This document shows positions 1 through 8,786 of a stretch of DNA of 64,000 nt, piece after piece. Source of the stretch: Clostridiaceae bacterium (GTDB lineage: Bacteria; Bacillota; Clostridia; Lachnospirales; Lachnospiraceae); the NCBI GenBank assembly GCA_009911305.1, contig QXXC01000001.1, positions 186,001 to 250,000 on the forward strand, read 5' to 3'. Both the position numbers and the translations under genes were made by a program. The notes beneath the pieces are model-generated. The model made no database searches. It saw nothing but the letters and a program-made list of their open reading frames with translations, and was not told where the DNA came from. Position 1 is the first letter of the stretch. Each line of letters begins with the position of its first letter.

Positions 1-343
1 CAAAGTATGCGAAAAAAGGAAGCTTTTTTATCCGGCAAAACAGCCAGCCTCCAAGAACCCCTCCGATGATCCCCCCATACACCACGAAACCGTCCCCCAG
101 GTCCAAAAGCATCCCCGGATCCTCAAGTATCTCGTCAAAAACGGTCATATAATACAGCAGCTTGGCGCTCACAAGCCCCGACAGGATCGTATAAAACGCC
201 AGAGAAAGGATGACATCGCTGTCCATGCCCCGCTTCTTTGCCCGGTATTCCGTCAGCAGGTACGCAGCCACAAAGCCGATGCCAATCATCAGCCCGTAGC
301 CGTGTATCGTCAGCCCCCCAATCGTCAATAAATCATTTTTCAT
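1..343 (-). CDS. lgt: Prolipoprotein diacylglyceryl transferase family protein (Lgt-like), 5' part only
   Basis: The gene starts at 343 behind a GGAGG site and runs off the left edge, so only about 114 residues are visible. The visible part shows hydrophobic segments, an N-terminal IHGYGLMIGIGF stretch and a glycine-rich VVYGGIIGGVLGGW stretch. Both resemble the membrane enzyme Lgt, which moves diacylglycerol from phosphatidylglycerol to the lipobox cysteine of prolipoproteins. The catalytic HGGL-type motif of classical Lgt reads VYGG here, so this may be a diverged paralogue. The catalytic half lies outside the window, so the exact member cannot be settled. Confidence 0.7.
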   Translation of the reverse strand, partial: MKNDLLTIGGLTIHGYGLMIGIGFVAAYLLTEYRAKKRGMDSDVILSLAFYTILSGLVSAKLLYYMTVFDEILEDPGMLLDLGDGFVVYGGIIGGVLGGWLFCRIKKLPFFAYF

Positions 344-358
344 TTTGTCCTCCGACCT

Positions 359-524
359 CTAGAGCGTGTTTGAAAATTGCGTTCTGACAGATGTGCGTCA
401 CAATTTGTGGGAGATTTGTGCCAAATGAAGGGCGCATAGCGGGCTATGTAACCTGAATTTGGCGCAAATATCACGCAAAGTGGGGCGTGCAGATGGCGGG
501 AATGAATTTTCAAACACGCTCTAG
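359..524. repeat. 166-bp inverted-repeat element with CTAG ends (MITE-like), copy 1
   Basis: A perfect 20-bp terminal inverted repeat (359-378 against 505-524) starts and ends with CTAG and encloses 126 bp with no coding signal. Length, ends and lack of a reading frame fit a non-autonomous miniature element. Decayed pieces of its right end recur at 32969-33018 and 37281-37313. No transposase that would move it is present in the window. Confidence 0.75.
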
Positions 525-627
525 TACATCGTTCATAAAGCAACTCATAATATTTGTATTGCTTTATCAACGGATTATCAATAAATGGCGTAAATGTAAA
601 ACTATGAGCTATTTATTGTCTGCTATA

Positions 628-793
628 CTAGTGTTCCATCCAGCCAGTAATTGGATTGTCAGAACCGCCTATTTTGCCATCTGCTGCGTTGTCGTCAGTC
701 AACGATGCCACCGCATCGCCTCCTTCCTCCGCCTTGCAGGCTGACAAAATATTCGGCACTGACAATCCAATTACTGGACGGATGGAACACTAG
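628..793. repeat. 166-bp inverted-repeat element with CTAG ends, copy 2 (different sequence)
   Basis: A 35-bp terminal inverted repeat (628-662 against 759-793) with two mismatches encloses about 96 bp. It again starts and ends with CTAG and is again exactly 166 bp. The arm sequence differs from copy 1, but the interior shares short blocks with its reverse complement, such as GCCATCTGC. The rest of the 344-828 gap holds no gene that I can support. Confidence 0.75.
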
Positions 794-828
794 GACTGCA
801 GGTAACATCTCAAACGCCTGAATGGCTG

Positions 829-1272
829 CTACTGCACAATCACAATAGAAGTATCTCCCTTTTTTGCCTGTTCTATTACCGCAGCCGACAATTTGGCGAA
901 ATTTCCGCCGGAGCTGGTGGCGCCTGACACAGTATCCACCTCCTGCGGATTCTGCGTTTCAATGAGCTGCGCCACATAGCTGCGGGTATATTCATTGGGA
1001 TATGTTCCGGATCCGGGCAGCATATTTTGCATATATGCGTTATCCCAGGCCTTGATATACCCGCTCGGATCCTTTGCATTAAATTCCGCGTAAACGATCC
1101 TGTCATTTTTCACCAGGATACAGAGGTATTCCTTCCATCCATGGGAGTAATCCGCCATTTCCGCCGTATAAAAACCGTCGTGCATTTCCTTTGCCCCTGC
1201 GCGGCTGACCCAGACTCCCAGAAAAAGCAGCAGGGAAAGAAACACGGCGCCAAAAAAAATCTTTCTTTTCAT
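829..1272 (-). CDS. Secreted FMN-binding domain protein
   Basis: This 147-residue protein has an N-terminal hydrophobic signal or anchor (about residues 5-22) followed by one FMN-binding domain. The SGAT motif (in DTVSGATSSG, near residue 117) is the site where ApbE links FMN to a threonine in NqrC, RnfG and PplA-type proteins. It probably acts outside the membrane as a small flavin electron carrier. The start follows AGGAGG at good spacing. It lies 16 bp after the chemoreceptor gene and is probably co-transcribed with it. The partner electron donor is not in the window. The flavinylation motif is seen; the electron-transfer role is inferred. Confidence 0.82.
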   Translation of the reverse strand: MKRKIFFGAVFLSLLLFLGVWVSRAGAKEMHDGFYTAEMADYSHGWKEYLCILVKNDRIVYAEFNAKDPSGYIKAWDNAYMQNMLPGSGTYPNEYTRSYVAQLIETQNPQEVDTVSGATSSGGNFAKLSAAVIEQAKKGDTSIVIVQ

Positions 1273-1288
1273 GATCCAAATCCTCCTG

Positions 1289-3283
1289 TTACTGTCCTGA
1301 AGCGCTTAATGACGCAAGCTGCGCTGAATCCTTTACCTTCACCCGGGCCACATAATCCTTCAGGCCCTCTGACTGAGCCAGTGAATCAGCGGCCATCTTA
1401 TCCGTCTCCTGCGCCAAATCGCGGTTTGCGTCGGCGATTTCCCTCAGGGACATAAGCTGGGTATTCACGGCTTTCACTGACGTCGTCTGCTCCTCCACCG
1501 TCTCAGACAGCTTCCTGGAAATATCACGGTACTGTTCTGTCACCTCGCGGATCTGGCCAAACGCGCCCGCCGTCTGATCCGCCGTATCAAGCCCCTGCCG
1601 AATCACGGTTGCGGAGTGCTCTATGATATCCATGGTCTGATGCAGGGCATCCGCCGTCTGCCTGGACAGATTGCCGATCTGAGAGGCCACCACCATAAAG
1701 CCGCGCCCCGCCTCTCCCGCTCTCGCCGCCTCGATCGAGGCATTGAGGGAAAGGAGGTTGGTCTGATTGGAAATATCCTCTATCAGCTTACTGATCTTTG
1801 AGATCTCCGACACGGCGTCGTGCACCTGGTTCATGGTTTTGAGCATATCCTGCATATAGCCGGCTCCCAGGGCTGTCTTTTCCTTCGCATTCTCCGAGCA
1901 TGCCTCGATCTGCCGGGCGTTTTCCTCATTGTGGCTGATGGAAACCTGGATATCGTCCATGCTCTTTACGAGCTGTTCCAGCAGGGCTGACTGGTTGACA
2001 GAGCCGTCATAGAGCTCCCTGGCATAGCCTGACACCCCGCTGGAGTTTTGGTTCACTTCCACCGCAGAACGGCTCATCTGCGCCATCGTCTGATTCAGGG
2101 ACAGGGCAATATGGCTGAGCGAATCGCGGATGGAGATAAAATCGCCGTGAAAGTCGTCCGGAATCTCCACCGTATAATCGCCGGCAGCCAGCGCCCCCAG
2201 GCATTCCCTGATATCCTGTATGTATTTGTTTAAGCTTTCAATCGTCTTCGCCAGAGCAGAGGTCAGAATCCTCGTCTCATCATTGCTCGCAGAAGAAACC
2301 ACCTCCTCTGTCAGGTTCCCGTCTGCCAGGGCCTGCAGCCGTCCTGTCGCCAGCGACAGGGAACCGGAAATCTTCCCCGCCAGGGGAATAATCAGCGCTG
2401 CTGATATAAACAGCAGAAGAAGCGTCAGTATAATCGTCACAAGCTCCGAAAACATCAGCGTGCCCATATAATCGATCTGCGGCACATCCACCATAAGCGA
2501 CCAGTTCGTCCCGGGAATCGGCGCATACCCGGCATAATGGCGCACGCCGTGTTCACGTATGATCGCTGAACCGGTCTGGAACTCCAGCGCCTTGTCAAAC
2601 ACCGCGGCATTTTTTTCGGAGGGATAAAGCTCGTAAACATTCGGCCTGCCAACGATATTTTCCAGCTCACGGTCGCCGATCACCGTTCCGTCTTCATTCA
2701 GAATAACAGCAGTCCCTGTATTTCCCAGGATCAGCAGGCTCAGCACGTCATTGAGCAGGTCATACTTATAGCTTCCCACCAGATAACCGATCACTCCGTC
2801 CTCATTCTTTAAAGCCACTCCCACACAGAGCTGCCATAAGCCGTCCTGCTGGTACGGCTCTCCGATCACGGTGCTTCCTGTTTTCTCTATCTGCGCATAA
2901 TATCCGGTATCCGCAATCGAATCCGGCGCCGCCTCATCCCCGTAAAGCTTACCTCCCGACGTATCGTAGGCCGCCAGCCATACGAACTCGATCAGCGTCT
3001 CCGCCTCGTCTATGCGCGCCTCCTTTTCCTCCTTCGTCACGGACGCGGACAGGAACGTATCCTCAGAAGAGAGATTGTACATCCGATCCGTCAGAAGGTG
3101 AAGGTTTGAGCTGATATTCTGGGAGGCAATCCTCGCAGTAATCCGCATGTTATCCAGCAGAATTACATTCGTGGAGCGGATGCTTCCGAATGACATGATT
3201 GCTGTAATCAGCAGCGCCAGGCAGATGGAAACAGACATCACATAAAAGATAATTTTGTGGTTTAACGTACGAAACTTTTTCAT
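1289..3283 (-). CDS. Methyl-accepting chemotaxis protein
   Basis: This is a transmembrane chemoreceptor of about 664 residues. It has a first membrane segment near residues 10-30, a long extracytoplasmic Cache-type sensor region to about 275 (with GYLVGSYKYD and GYAPIPGTNWSL stretches), and a second membrane segment near 280-300. HAMP follows, then a long coiled coil with the signalling hairpin near residues 515-545 (ISNQTNLLSLNASIEAARAG then GRGFMVVA). The tip normally couples to CheA/CheW. I chose ATG 3283; a TTG at 3292 is also possible. The ligand is unknown. The adjoining FMN-binding protein hints at a redox or electron-acceptor link, which is inference. Confidence 0.9.
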   Translation of the reverse strand: MKKFRTLNHKIIFYVMSVSICLALLITAIMSFGSIRSTNVILLDNMRITARIASQNISSNLHLLTDRMYNLSSEDTFLSASVTKEEKEARIDEAETLIEFVWLAAYDTSGGKLYGDEAAPDSIADTGYYAQIEKTGSTVIGEPYQQDGLWQLCVGVALKNEDGVIGYLVGSYKYDLLNDVLSLLILGNTGTAVILNEDGTVIGDRELENIVGRPNVYELYPSEKNAAVFDKALEFQTGSAIIREHGVRHYAGYAPIPGTNWSLMVDVPQIDYMGTLMFSELVTIILTLLLLFISAALIIPLAGKISGSLSLATGRLQALADGNLTEEVVSSASNDETRILTSALAKTIESLNKYIQDIRECLGALAAGDYTVEIPDDFHGDFISIRDSLSHIALSLNQTMAQMSRSAVEVNQNSSGVSGYARELYDGSVNQSALLEQLVKSMDDIQVSISHNEENARQIEACSENAKEKTALGAGYMQDMLKTMNQVHDAVSEISKISKLIEDISNQTNLLSLNASIEAARAGEAGRGFMVVASQIGNLSRQTADALHQTMDIIEHSATVIRQGLDTADQTAGAFGQIREVTEQYRDISRKLSETVEEQTTSVKAVNTQLMSLREIADANRDLAQETDKMAADSLAQSEGLKDYVARVKVKDSAQLASLSASGQ

Positions 3284-3512
3284 GATAACCAAAACCTCTT
3301 TTTTAATTGTTTTTCATAGTTATTAATCATATCATTAACATAGAAATTGATCAATCTCTTTCTTTGATTTATTGCGGGTTTGTTGCGGGTTATTATATCT
3401 CATAACTTAGCTGGATTTAAGCCTGAATATATGCCGGACGATTGTGAGAAGACCGTCATAGAAAACTTCTATAATCAAAGAAACAAAACTGCGAATTATC
3501 ATGAAATAGATA
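3284..3512. other. AT-rich intergenic region upstream of the chemoreceptor
   Basis: The interval between the chemoreceptor and rpsT (3284-3649) holds no supported gene. Its right part carries the rpsT promoter. The left part must hold the minus-strand chemoreceptor promoter, but I see no convincing -35/-10 pair there. Confidence 0.5.
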
Positions 3513-3541
3513 TTGACATCCTCCTCTTTATTCGCTAGAAT
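3513..3541 (+). promoter_or_regulatory. Sigma-A promoter of rpsT
   Basis: TTGACA at 3513-3518 and TAGAAT at 3536-3541 are separated by 17 bases, close to the vegetative consensus. The predicted start lies about 100 bases before the rpsT start codon, leaving room for a leader where S20 might autoregulate. Confidence 0.8.
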
Positions 3542-3649
3542 ATAACAGTATGTTTACATTAAACTGTCCGTGTCCAGGTTTTGATGCAAACCAAATACAA
3601 AATTTAATCTTTTATTTTCATAATCACATATTCAATGGAGGTGTACCAA

Positions 3650-3913
3650 TTGGCAAACATTAAATCTGCTAAAAAGAGAATTTTAGTCGCAGAAACAAGG
3701 GCTGCAAGAAACAAGTCGATCCGTTCCAAGGTTAAAACCGCCTGCAAGAAGGTAGAAGCCGCGATTGCCGCAGGCGACAAGGCTGCCGCACAGGCTGCAT
3801 TATTAGCCGCTACCAGCGAGATTGACAAGGCTGCTTCCAAGGGCGTTTATCATGACAATACGGCCTCCCGCAAGGTATCCCGTCTGTCAAAGGCTGTAAA
3901 TACGCTGGCTTAA
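3650..3913 (+). CDS. rpsT: Small ribosomal subunit protein S20
   Basis: This 87-residue, lysine- and alanine-rich helical protein binds 16S rRNA early in 30S assembly. The N-terminus ANIKSAKKRI and the C-terminal HxNTASRKVSRLSKAVN stretch are typical of bS20. I set the start at TTG 3650, 8 bases after GGAGGTG, because S20 proteins begin with (M)ANIKSAKKR. An in-frame ATG at 3635 would add five residues and would overlap the ribosome binding site. A TTG start has been linked to autoregulation of S20 in other bacteria. It is followed by a strong terminator and faces holA. Confidence 0.97.
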   Translation: MANIKSAKKRILVAETRAARNKSIRSKVKTACKKVEAAIAAGDKAAAQAALLAATSEIDKAASKGVYHDNTASRKVSRLSKAVNTLA

Positions 3914-3946
3914 GCCCAGACCAAAGCCGGATTTTTAATACGAACA

Positions 3947-3984
3947 TAAAAGAGACTCTGTATGGTGTGGCAGAGTCTCTTTTA
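3947..3984. terminator. Bidirectional terminator between rpsT and holA
   Basis: A perfect 14-bp stem (3947-3960 with 3971-3984) has a 10-base loop and A/T runs on both sides, so it can stop rpsT on the plus strand and holA on the minus strand. Confidence 0.85.
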
Positions 3985-4000
3985 TGTTGCCTGTCTTCTC

Positions 4001-5017
4001 TTAAAAAACCGCAGAACTCCCTGAAGACCGTTCCTGCTGTGCCGGCAAAGCGCGCCCGGCAAGCAGAAGCTCCACGGCAAGCCTTCCGTCCATCCGTCCT
4101 GTCTTCACCGCCTCCTCTGCCTCCACACACTCATTCACCAGACCCAGAAGCTCTTCCGCTGAAAACGCGCCGGCCTGCGCAGAAAGCTTTCCCGCCACAA
4201 ACGGGGGAACCTTAAGCCGGGCCGCAATTTCGCTCCTCCCCTTTTTCTGAGCAGTCAGCTCCTTTACCTGCAGAAGCTGGTTAAACTGCCTGGCAATCAG
4301 GAACAGAATCCGCATCGGCGGCTCTTTTAAGGACAGGAGATCCTGAAACAGGCCCATGGCCTGCTTCGTCTTTCCGGCCACCATGGCGCTCACCATTTCA
4401 AAGATGCGGTTGCTCACCTGAACGCTCGTGACTGCCTCCACATCTTCCGGAGTGACCACATCAGAGCCCATGGTATATGAGATCAGCTTTTCCAGCTCCA
4501 TCCAGATCTGCTCCATGTCGTCCCCGGTCCGCTCTAAAAAAAGGTTCATCGTGGCGCTTGTCACCTTCCGCCCGTTTCTGGCCAGGATAGAGGCCGCCCA
4601 GCGCGAAAGATGCGCGCTGTCCTGCCGCTTCATCTCCGCAGCGTATCCCAGCTCCTTTACCCGTTTATAGAGCTTGCTGCGCTTATCCGCCGCCTCCTCC
4701 ACAAATAAAAGGCACGTCGTCTCCGGCATGGCCGGAAGCCAGGCCGCCAGCTCGTCGGCCGCCGCCTTGAAAAAGCCGCTGTCCTCTACCAGAATCAGGC
4801 GCTTCTCACCGAAAAACGGCATGGTATTCCCAAGGCTTATAAGCTCTTTTACATCCAGCCCCTTTCCCTGGAAATAATGGTAATTCATCGTCTCCCCGCC
4901 GGTTATGGCTTCCTTCAGCTTTCTCTTATAGCTCTGCTTTAAAAAGGCCTCCTCCCCGAACAGAAGATACACCCGTTTAAACTGCCCTGTTTTAATATCC
5001 TCATTTAATGTCTGCAT
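4001..5017 (-). CDS. holA: DNA polymerase III subunit delta
   Basis: This 338-residue protein is the clamp-loader subunit that opens the beta sliding clamp. The N-terminal VYLLFGEEAFLKQSYK is the usual delta start, followed by the AAA-like region and a C-terminal helical collar domain. I set the start at ATG 5017 behind AGGGAGA. The longer frame to 5167 adds about 50 low-quality residues that lie inside comEC. The first 17 bases overlap the end of comEC, so the two are translationally coupled. The comEC-holA-(rpsT) neighbourhood is common in Firmicutes. Length is normal for the family. Confidence 0.93.
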   Translation of the reverse strand: MQTLNEDIKTGQFKRVYLLFGEEAFLKQSYKRKLKEAITGGETMNYHYFQGKGLDVKELISLGNTMPFFGEKRLILVEDSGFFKAAADELAAWLPAMPETTCLLFVEEAADKRSKLYKRVKELGYAAEMKRQDSAHLSRWAASILARNGRKVTSATMNLFLERTGDDMEQIWMELEKLISYTMGSDVVTPEDVEAVTSVQVSNRIFEMVSAMVAGKTKQAMGLFQDLLSLKEPPMRILFLIARQFNQLLQVKELTAQKKGRSEIAARLKVPPFVAGKLSAQAGAFSAEELLGLVNECVEAEEAVKTGRMDGRLAVELLLAGRALPAQQERSSGSSAVF

Positions 5018-7625
5018 CGCAATCTCCCTGAGTATAACGCCCAGGCAGCCGTTTCGGCTGCCTCCGGACTGCCAGCCAGCCGCTGATCCGCATCTTTTTG
5101 CCGTCTGTTTGCACCCGGATCGCCCCGGACTGCGCGGTATGCCACAGCCTGCATCCCTGCCTGTCAAGACGCTTTACCGTCTCCTCAGCGGGATGCCCGT
5201 AGGAATTCCCCTCCCCATAGGAGAGAATGGCCGCGGCCGGCCGTACCGCCTCTAAAAATTCCCCGCATGATGAGCCCGCAGAGCCGTGATGCGCCGCCTT
5301 TAATAGGGAAATACCGGTTCCCTCTCCCAGGCCGGCCTTCAGAAGCTCCCTTTCCTCGTCCGCGCCGATATCTCCGGTCAGAAGCATCCGAAAACGCCCG
5401 TATTCCGCCAAAAAGACAAGGCTGTGGCCGTTCCTGTCCCCGGTTTTGCTTCCGGAGCGCGCCTGCGGGCCCGTCTCCTGCGCCTGCGGGTGAAGGCATG
5501 TCAGCACAAGCTCCCCCGCCCTGATGCGCTCTCCTTCTGCCATATACCATACCCGCATCCCCCTCGCGCGCGCAAGCAGCTCCAGTTCCCTGTAAGCCTC
5601 CTGTCCCCTGCCCGGCGCAGGGAGTACCAGGCAGTCCGCCCCGATGCCGTCTTCCTCCTCCAAAAGCCAGGTGATCCCATTGATGTGATCCGCATCGGCA
5701 TGGCTGACGATGATAAAATCGAGACGCCCTGCGCCCTGGCTTTTCAGAAACGGGACAAGGCGGTTTTTCCCGACCGATTTGTCCTGGCTGCTCCCGCAGT
5801 CTGACAGAATCGTTGTCTCCCCTGTGCGCAGCAGCACGCCGTCCCCCTGCCCAACATCAAGAAACCAGATATCCAGCCCGTGTACAGGGCGTATGAGCAG
5901 AAACACCGCGGCCAGGGCTGCCCAGACGCCTCTTTTAAGCCCTGCCCCGGCCTCCTCTCCGCCTTTTCCATAAAGCCACGCCAGAACACTGTAATACACC
6001 GCGGTCTGCCACCACTGCGGCCGGCCGGCCAAAATACAGGAAAACGGCAGGGACAATGAAAAACGGCAGAGCATCCGGTACAGCGCAAGGATATAATGCC
6101 CCGGCCCGGCCGACGCAAAGGCAAGCCAGCGCGCCGCCTCTGCCAGCGCGCCTCCCGGGAACGCCGGCAAAACATCCTCCAAAAGGCCCCCCAGCATCCA
6201 CAGCCCGCATGCCGCAATCCCGGATCCGGCGGCGTACGACATGAGCGGCAGCACCAGCAGATTCAGGAAGATCCCCCACGGCGGAAAGGAAAAAAAGTGG
6301 TACAGAAGCGCCGGAAGCGTCGCAAGCTGAACCGAAAGGCTGACGCCGAGCGATTCGCCAAGGGAGTGCTTCAGGTCAGCGCCGGGGGATTTTTCGGAGC
6401 CTAAAGCCGCCGGGCCGTCAGACGCGCCTTCTTTTTTCTCTTTTTTCTGCCTCTCTTCCATACAGCGCTTCTTCTCCCTGTCTGCCTTTCGCTGCGCCCG
6501 AAATCCGATGGCCGCCACGGCCCCGTACGAGAGCTGGAGTCCCCCGCTTGTCAGGAGAAGCGGCGAATCCCACAGAAGCAGCAGCAGGGACAGCGCCATT
6601 GCGGAGAGCAGGTCATACGTCCTGCCGAGCCGCATCGCCGCAAAGGAGCAGAGCAGCATAAAGACTGCGCGGTATACGGAAGGTCCGAAGCCGGTCACTC
6701 CCCCATAAAACACCAGCGCCGCGCCGGCATAAAGACCTGCCTTCGCAAAGCCCGCCCCCATTTTCCGCAAAAGCCCAAAAAGCCCGAAACCGATCAGGGA
6801 CACATGCAGGCCGCTTACAGCCAGGATATGGGCAATCCCGCTGTCCTGAAACAGTGTTTCATCCTCCTCTGGCAGCATGCTGCGATCGCCCAGAAGCACG
6901 GCCCGGTAAATGCCCTGATCCTCCGGCCCAAACACTGCCTCCACGGCGCGGCCGGCCGCCCTCTTAAAGCCCTGCGCCTGACGGTAAAACGCAGGCATAT
7001 CCCCGTCCTCCCCTTCTGCCTCCTGCGCCTTTAAGAGGCAGGAAACCTTCTGTGACCGGTAGTACAGCCGGGCGTCAAACTGCCCGGGATTGCGCGCCTG
7101 TCTGTAGAGCTCCAGCTTTCCCATGGCCTTAAGGCGGGCGGAGCCCTCAAAGCCGCCCCCGGCCGCGCTTACCATCAGGCGCTTCTGCCTGTATTTCTGT
7201 CCGCCTGCCTCAATCGTGACATCTGACAAAAGCACGCTGCAGAAGCCGTCCTTCTCCGAGACGCGGACAATCCGTCCGTCTGCTCTGGCGTAGCGCAGCG
7301 CCCCTTCCTCCTCCAGGCGCGTCTCCAGAGGGCAGGGGCGAAGCTCGGCGCCCATCCGCAGCGCGCCGGCCGCGAAAAACAGAAACAGAAGCAGCCGGCC
7401 GGCAAAACGTCTGCTGCCGCAGATTCCGGACGCCCGCCTGCCGTCCTCCCGCGGACGCTTTCTTTTGCCTGCCTGTAAAAGGCCTCCCTGCCTGCGGGCG
7501 CACAGCAGATAAAAGACCGCCGGCGCCAGCACGCCGGACGCCATGCATCCTGTATTTCCGTTTGCCATATTGCAGAACCAGTACGCTGCGACCTCTCCAA
7601 GTACAAAAGCCCCTGTTATCCACAA
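5001..7625 (-). CDS. comEC: ComEC/Rec2 DNA-uptake channel protein
   Basis: This large integral membrane protein forms the channel that carries single-stranded DNA in natural transformation. It has an N-terminal soluble domain (about 60-220), a multi-helix competence domain with HILAVSGLHVSLIGFG (about 265), and a C-terminal metallo-beta-lactamase-like domain with LDVGQGDG (about 585) and SHADADHING. The only conventional in-frame start is TTG 7623-7625, which has no ribosome site close by. The frame stays open upstream to a TAA at 7656-7658. An ATA at 7638-7640 sits about 10 bases after GGAGG and would restore the family-like KRPFLW start. Whether the organism is transformable cannot be judged. 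Confidence 0.92.
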   Translation of the reverse strand: MWITGAFVLGEVAAYWFCNMANGNTGCMASGVLAPAVFYLLCARRQGGLLQAGKRKRPREDGRRASGICGSRRFAGRLLLFLFFAAGALRMGAELRPCPLETRLEEEGALRYARADGRIVRVSEKDGFCSVLLSDVTIEAGGQKYRQKRLMVSAAGGGFEGSARLKAMGKLELYRQARNPGQFDARLYYRSQKVSCLLKAQEAEGEDGDMPAFYRQAQGFKRAAGRAVEAVFGPEDQGIYRAVLLGDRSMLPEEDETLFQDSGIAHILAVSGLHVSLIGFGLFGLLRKMGAGFAKAGLYAGAALVFYGGVTGFGPSVYRAVFMLLCSFAAMRLGRTYDLLSAMALSLLLLLWDSPLLLTSGGLQLSYGAVAAIGFRAQRKADREKKRCMEERQKKEKKEGASDGPAALGSEKSPGADLKHSLGESLGVSLSVQLATLPALLYHFFSFPPWGIFLNLLVLPLMSYAAGSGIAACGLWMLGGLLEDVLPAFPGGALAEAARWLAFASAGPGHYILALYRMLCRFSLSLPFSCILAGRPQWWQTAVYYSVLAWLYGKGGEEAGAGLKRGVWAALAAVFLLIRPVHGLDIWFLDVGQGDGVLLRTGETTILSDCGSSQDKSVGKNRLVPFLKSQGAGRLDFIIVSHADADHINGITWLLEEEDGIGADCLVLPAPGRGQEAYRELELLARARGMRVWYMAEGERIRAGELVLTCLHPQAQETGPQARSGSKTGDRNGHSLVFLAEYGRFRMLLTGDIGADEERELLKAGLGEGTGISLLKAAHHGSAGSSCGEFLEAVRPAAAILSYGEGNSYGHPAEETVKRLDRQGCRLWHTAQSGAIRVQTDGKKMRISGWLAVRRQPKRLPGRYTQGDCDADIK

Positions 7626-7738
7626 AAACGGCCGTTTTATGTTCCCTTTTCCTCCTTATCATTTGAATGTACTCCCGGAATCTCTCCTGCTCCTGCCTTT
7701 GCGTCTGAGATTTGGGGAGTACATCTGCCTTCCGGTTC

Positions 7739-8689
7739 TTATTGCTGAATATATGTTTCCTCCCGTCCGAGCGGCGACGCCAGGGAAATCGCATTGCGGT
7801 ATGTGACATCCGCCGATCCGGCCACCGTTATCTGTACCTTTGTCACGGTCTGGAGCTCGGTCAGGGAGTTCACCAGCGCATAAACCGGGATATACTCCGC
7901 CGTACCCGGATCCCCGTTCAGAAAGCTGCTGTCTAAGTTGACATAGCACACGCCGTCCGTCAGGGACACATTCAGGATCTTGGTATCCTTTGGCAGCACA
8001 GCCCCCGCGCCGCTCTGCGGGCCGGCGAGAAGCTGCTCCACGACCAGCTTTTCCATGGAGGTGCTGATATTGTGGACCAGCTCCCTCGTCTCCGGGACCA
8101 GCCTGTCCCCCGCCTCATTCGCGAAATAGAGCTTCAGCTCCACACGCTCAAAGGAATTGACGTCCGAGACGCTCTCCACAAAGTCCGACCCGGAAAAGGC
8201 TCCCACCGGATTCCCGTGGCTGTCCCACAGCGGCTGGCCGTCACAGTTGATGCTGATAAAGTCAATGCCCGGTATCTGGGTAAAGGTTTTGGCAAGCGCC
8301 GCCCGGCACAGGATCTCTCTGGACGGCTTTACCGCGCTGTAATCCCGGTTAAAATTCAGATACAGGATATTATCCTCCTTGTGGATCCCCAGAAGAGCCG
8401 CCCGCTCGCCCAGAATCGCCTGATAATCCGGGTGATCCGGCGCTTTTAAAATCTGCTCCGCAAGCTCGGCGATCAGGCGCTCCGGATCGTCTGTCTGCGC
8501 CCTGTAGCTGGCCCCGGCCAGCTTCGTCCGGTTGGAATTTAAGTAATAAATCTGATAGATGCCGTCCGCCGGCTCCTCCTGTGCGCCCGTTTCCTTACAG
8601 GCTGAAAGAAGGAGGGCTGTGAGCATGCACAGCGCGCATAACGCCAGGCGGATGTCCGTTCTTCCCCTTTGTCTCTTCTCCTGCTTCAA
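7739..8689 (-). CDS. GerMN-domain lipoprotein
   Basis: This 316-residue lipoprotein carries a signal peptide with lipobox LLSAC (cysteine near residue 31), so it should be anchored on the outer face of the membrane. Two GerMN domains follow. The first has the IYYLNSNRTKL start and covers about 45-165; the second runs about 185-310 with VELKLYFANEAGDRLVP and YVNLDSSF. GerMN domains occur in B. subtilis GerM (sporulation and germination) and in actinobacterial LpqB. It follows the sensor kinase by about 100 bp on the same strand and precedes comEC. A cell-envelope or sporulation role is likely; the LpqB-like signalling role is inference. Confidence 0.88.
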   Translation of the reverse strand: MKQEKRQRGRTDIRLALCALCMLTALLLSACKETGAQEEPADGIYQIYYLNSNRTKLAGASYRAQTDDPERLIAELAEQILKAPDHPDYQAILGERAALLGIHKEDNILYLNFNRDYSAVKPSREILCRAALAKTFTQIPGIDFISINCDGQPLWDSHGNPVGAFSGSDFVESVSDVNSFERVELKLYFANEAGDRLVPETRELVHNISTSMEKLVVEQLLAGPQSGAGAVLPKDTKILNVSLTDGVCYVNLDSSFLNGDPGTAEYIPVYALVNSLTELQTVTKVQITVAGSADVTYRNAISLASPLGREETYIQQ

Positions 8690-8786
8690 ACGCCGTCCCT
8701 CTTTTCCTATGGAATGATGTTGGGGTCAAAGGGTATTTTGCCCCCTTTGATACCGGATTGCTCCGCACTTTGTGCTCCCGCAATCC

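Noticed and set aside
5935-6404. Several frames of 100-157 residues inside comEC
   Set aside because: High-GC shadow frames of the comEC coding sequence; none has its own signals.
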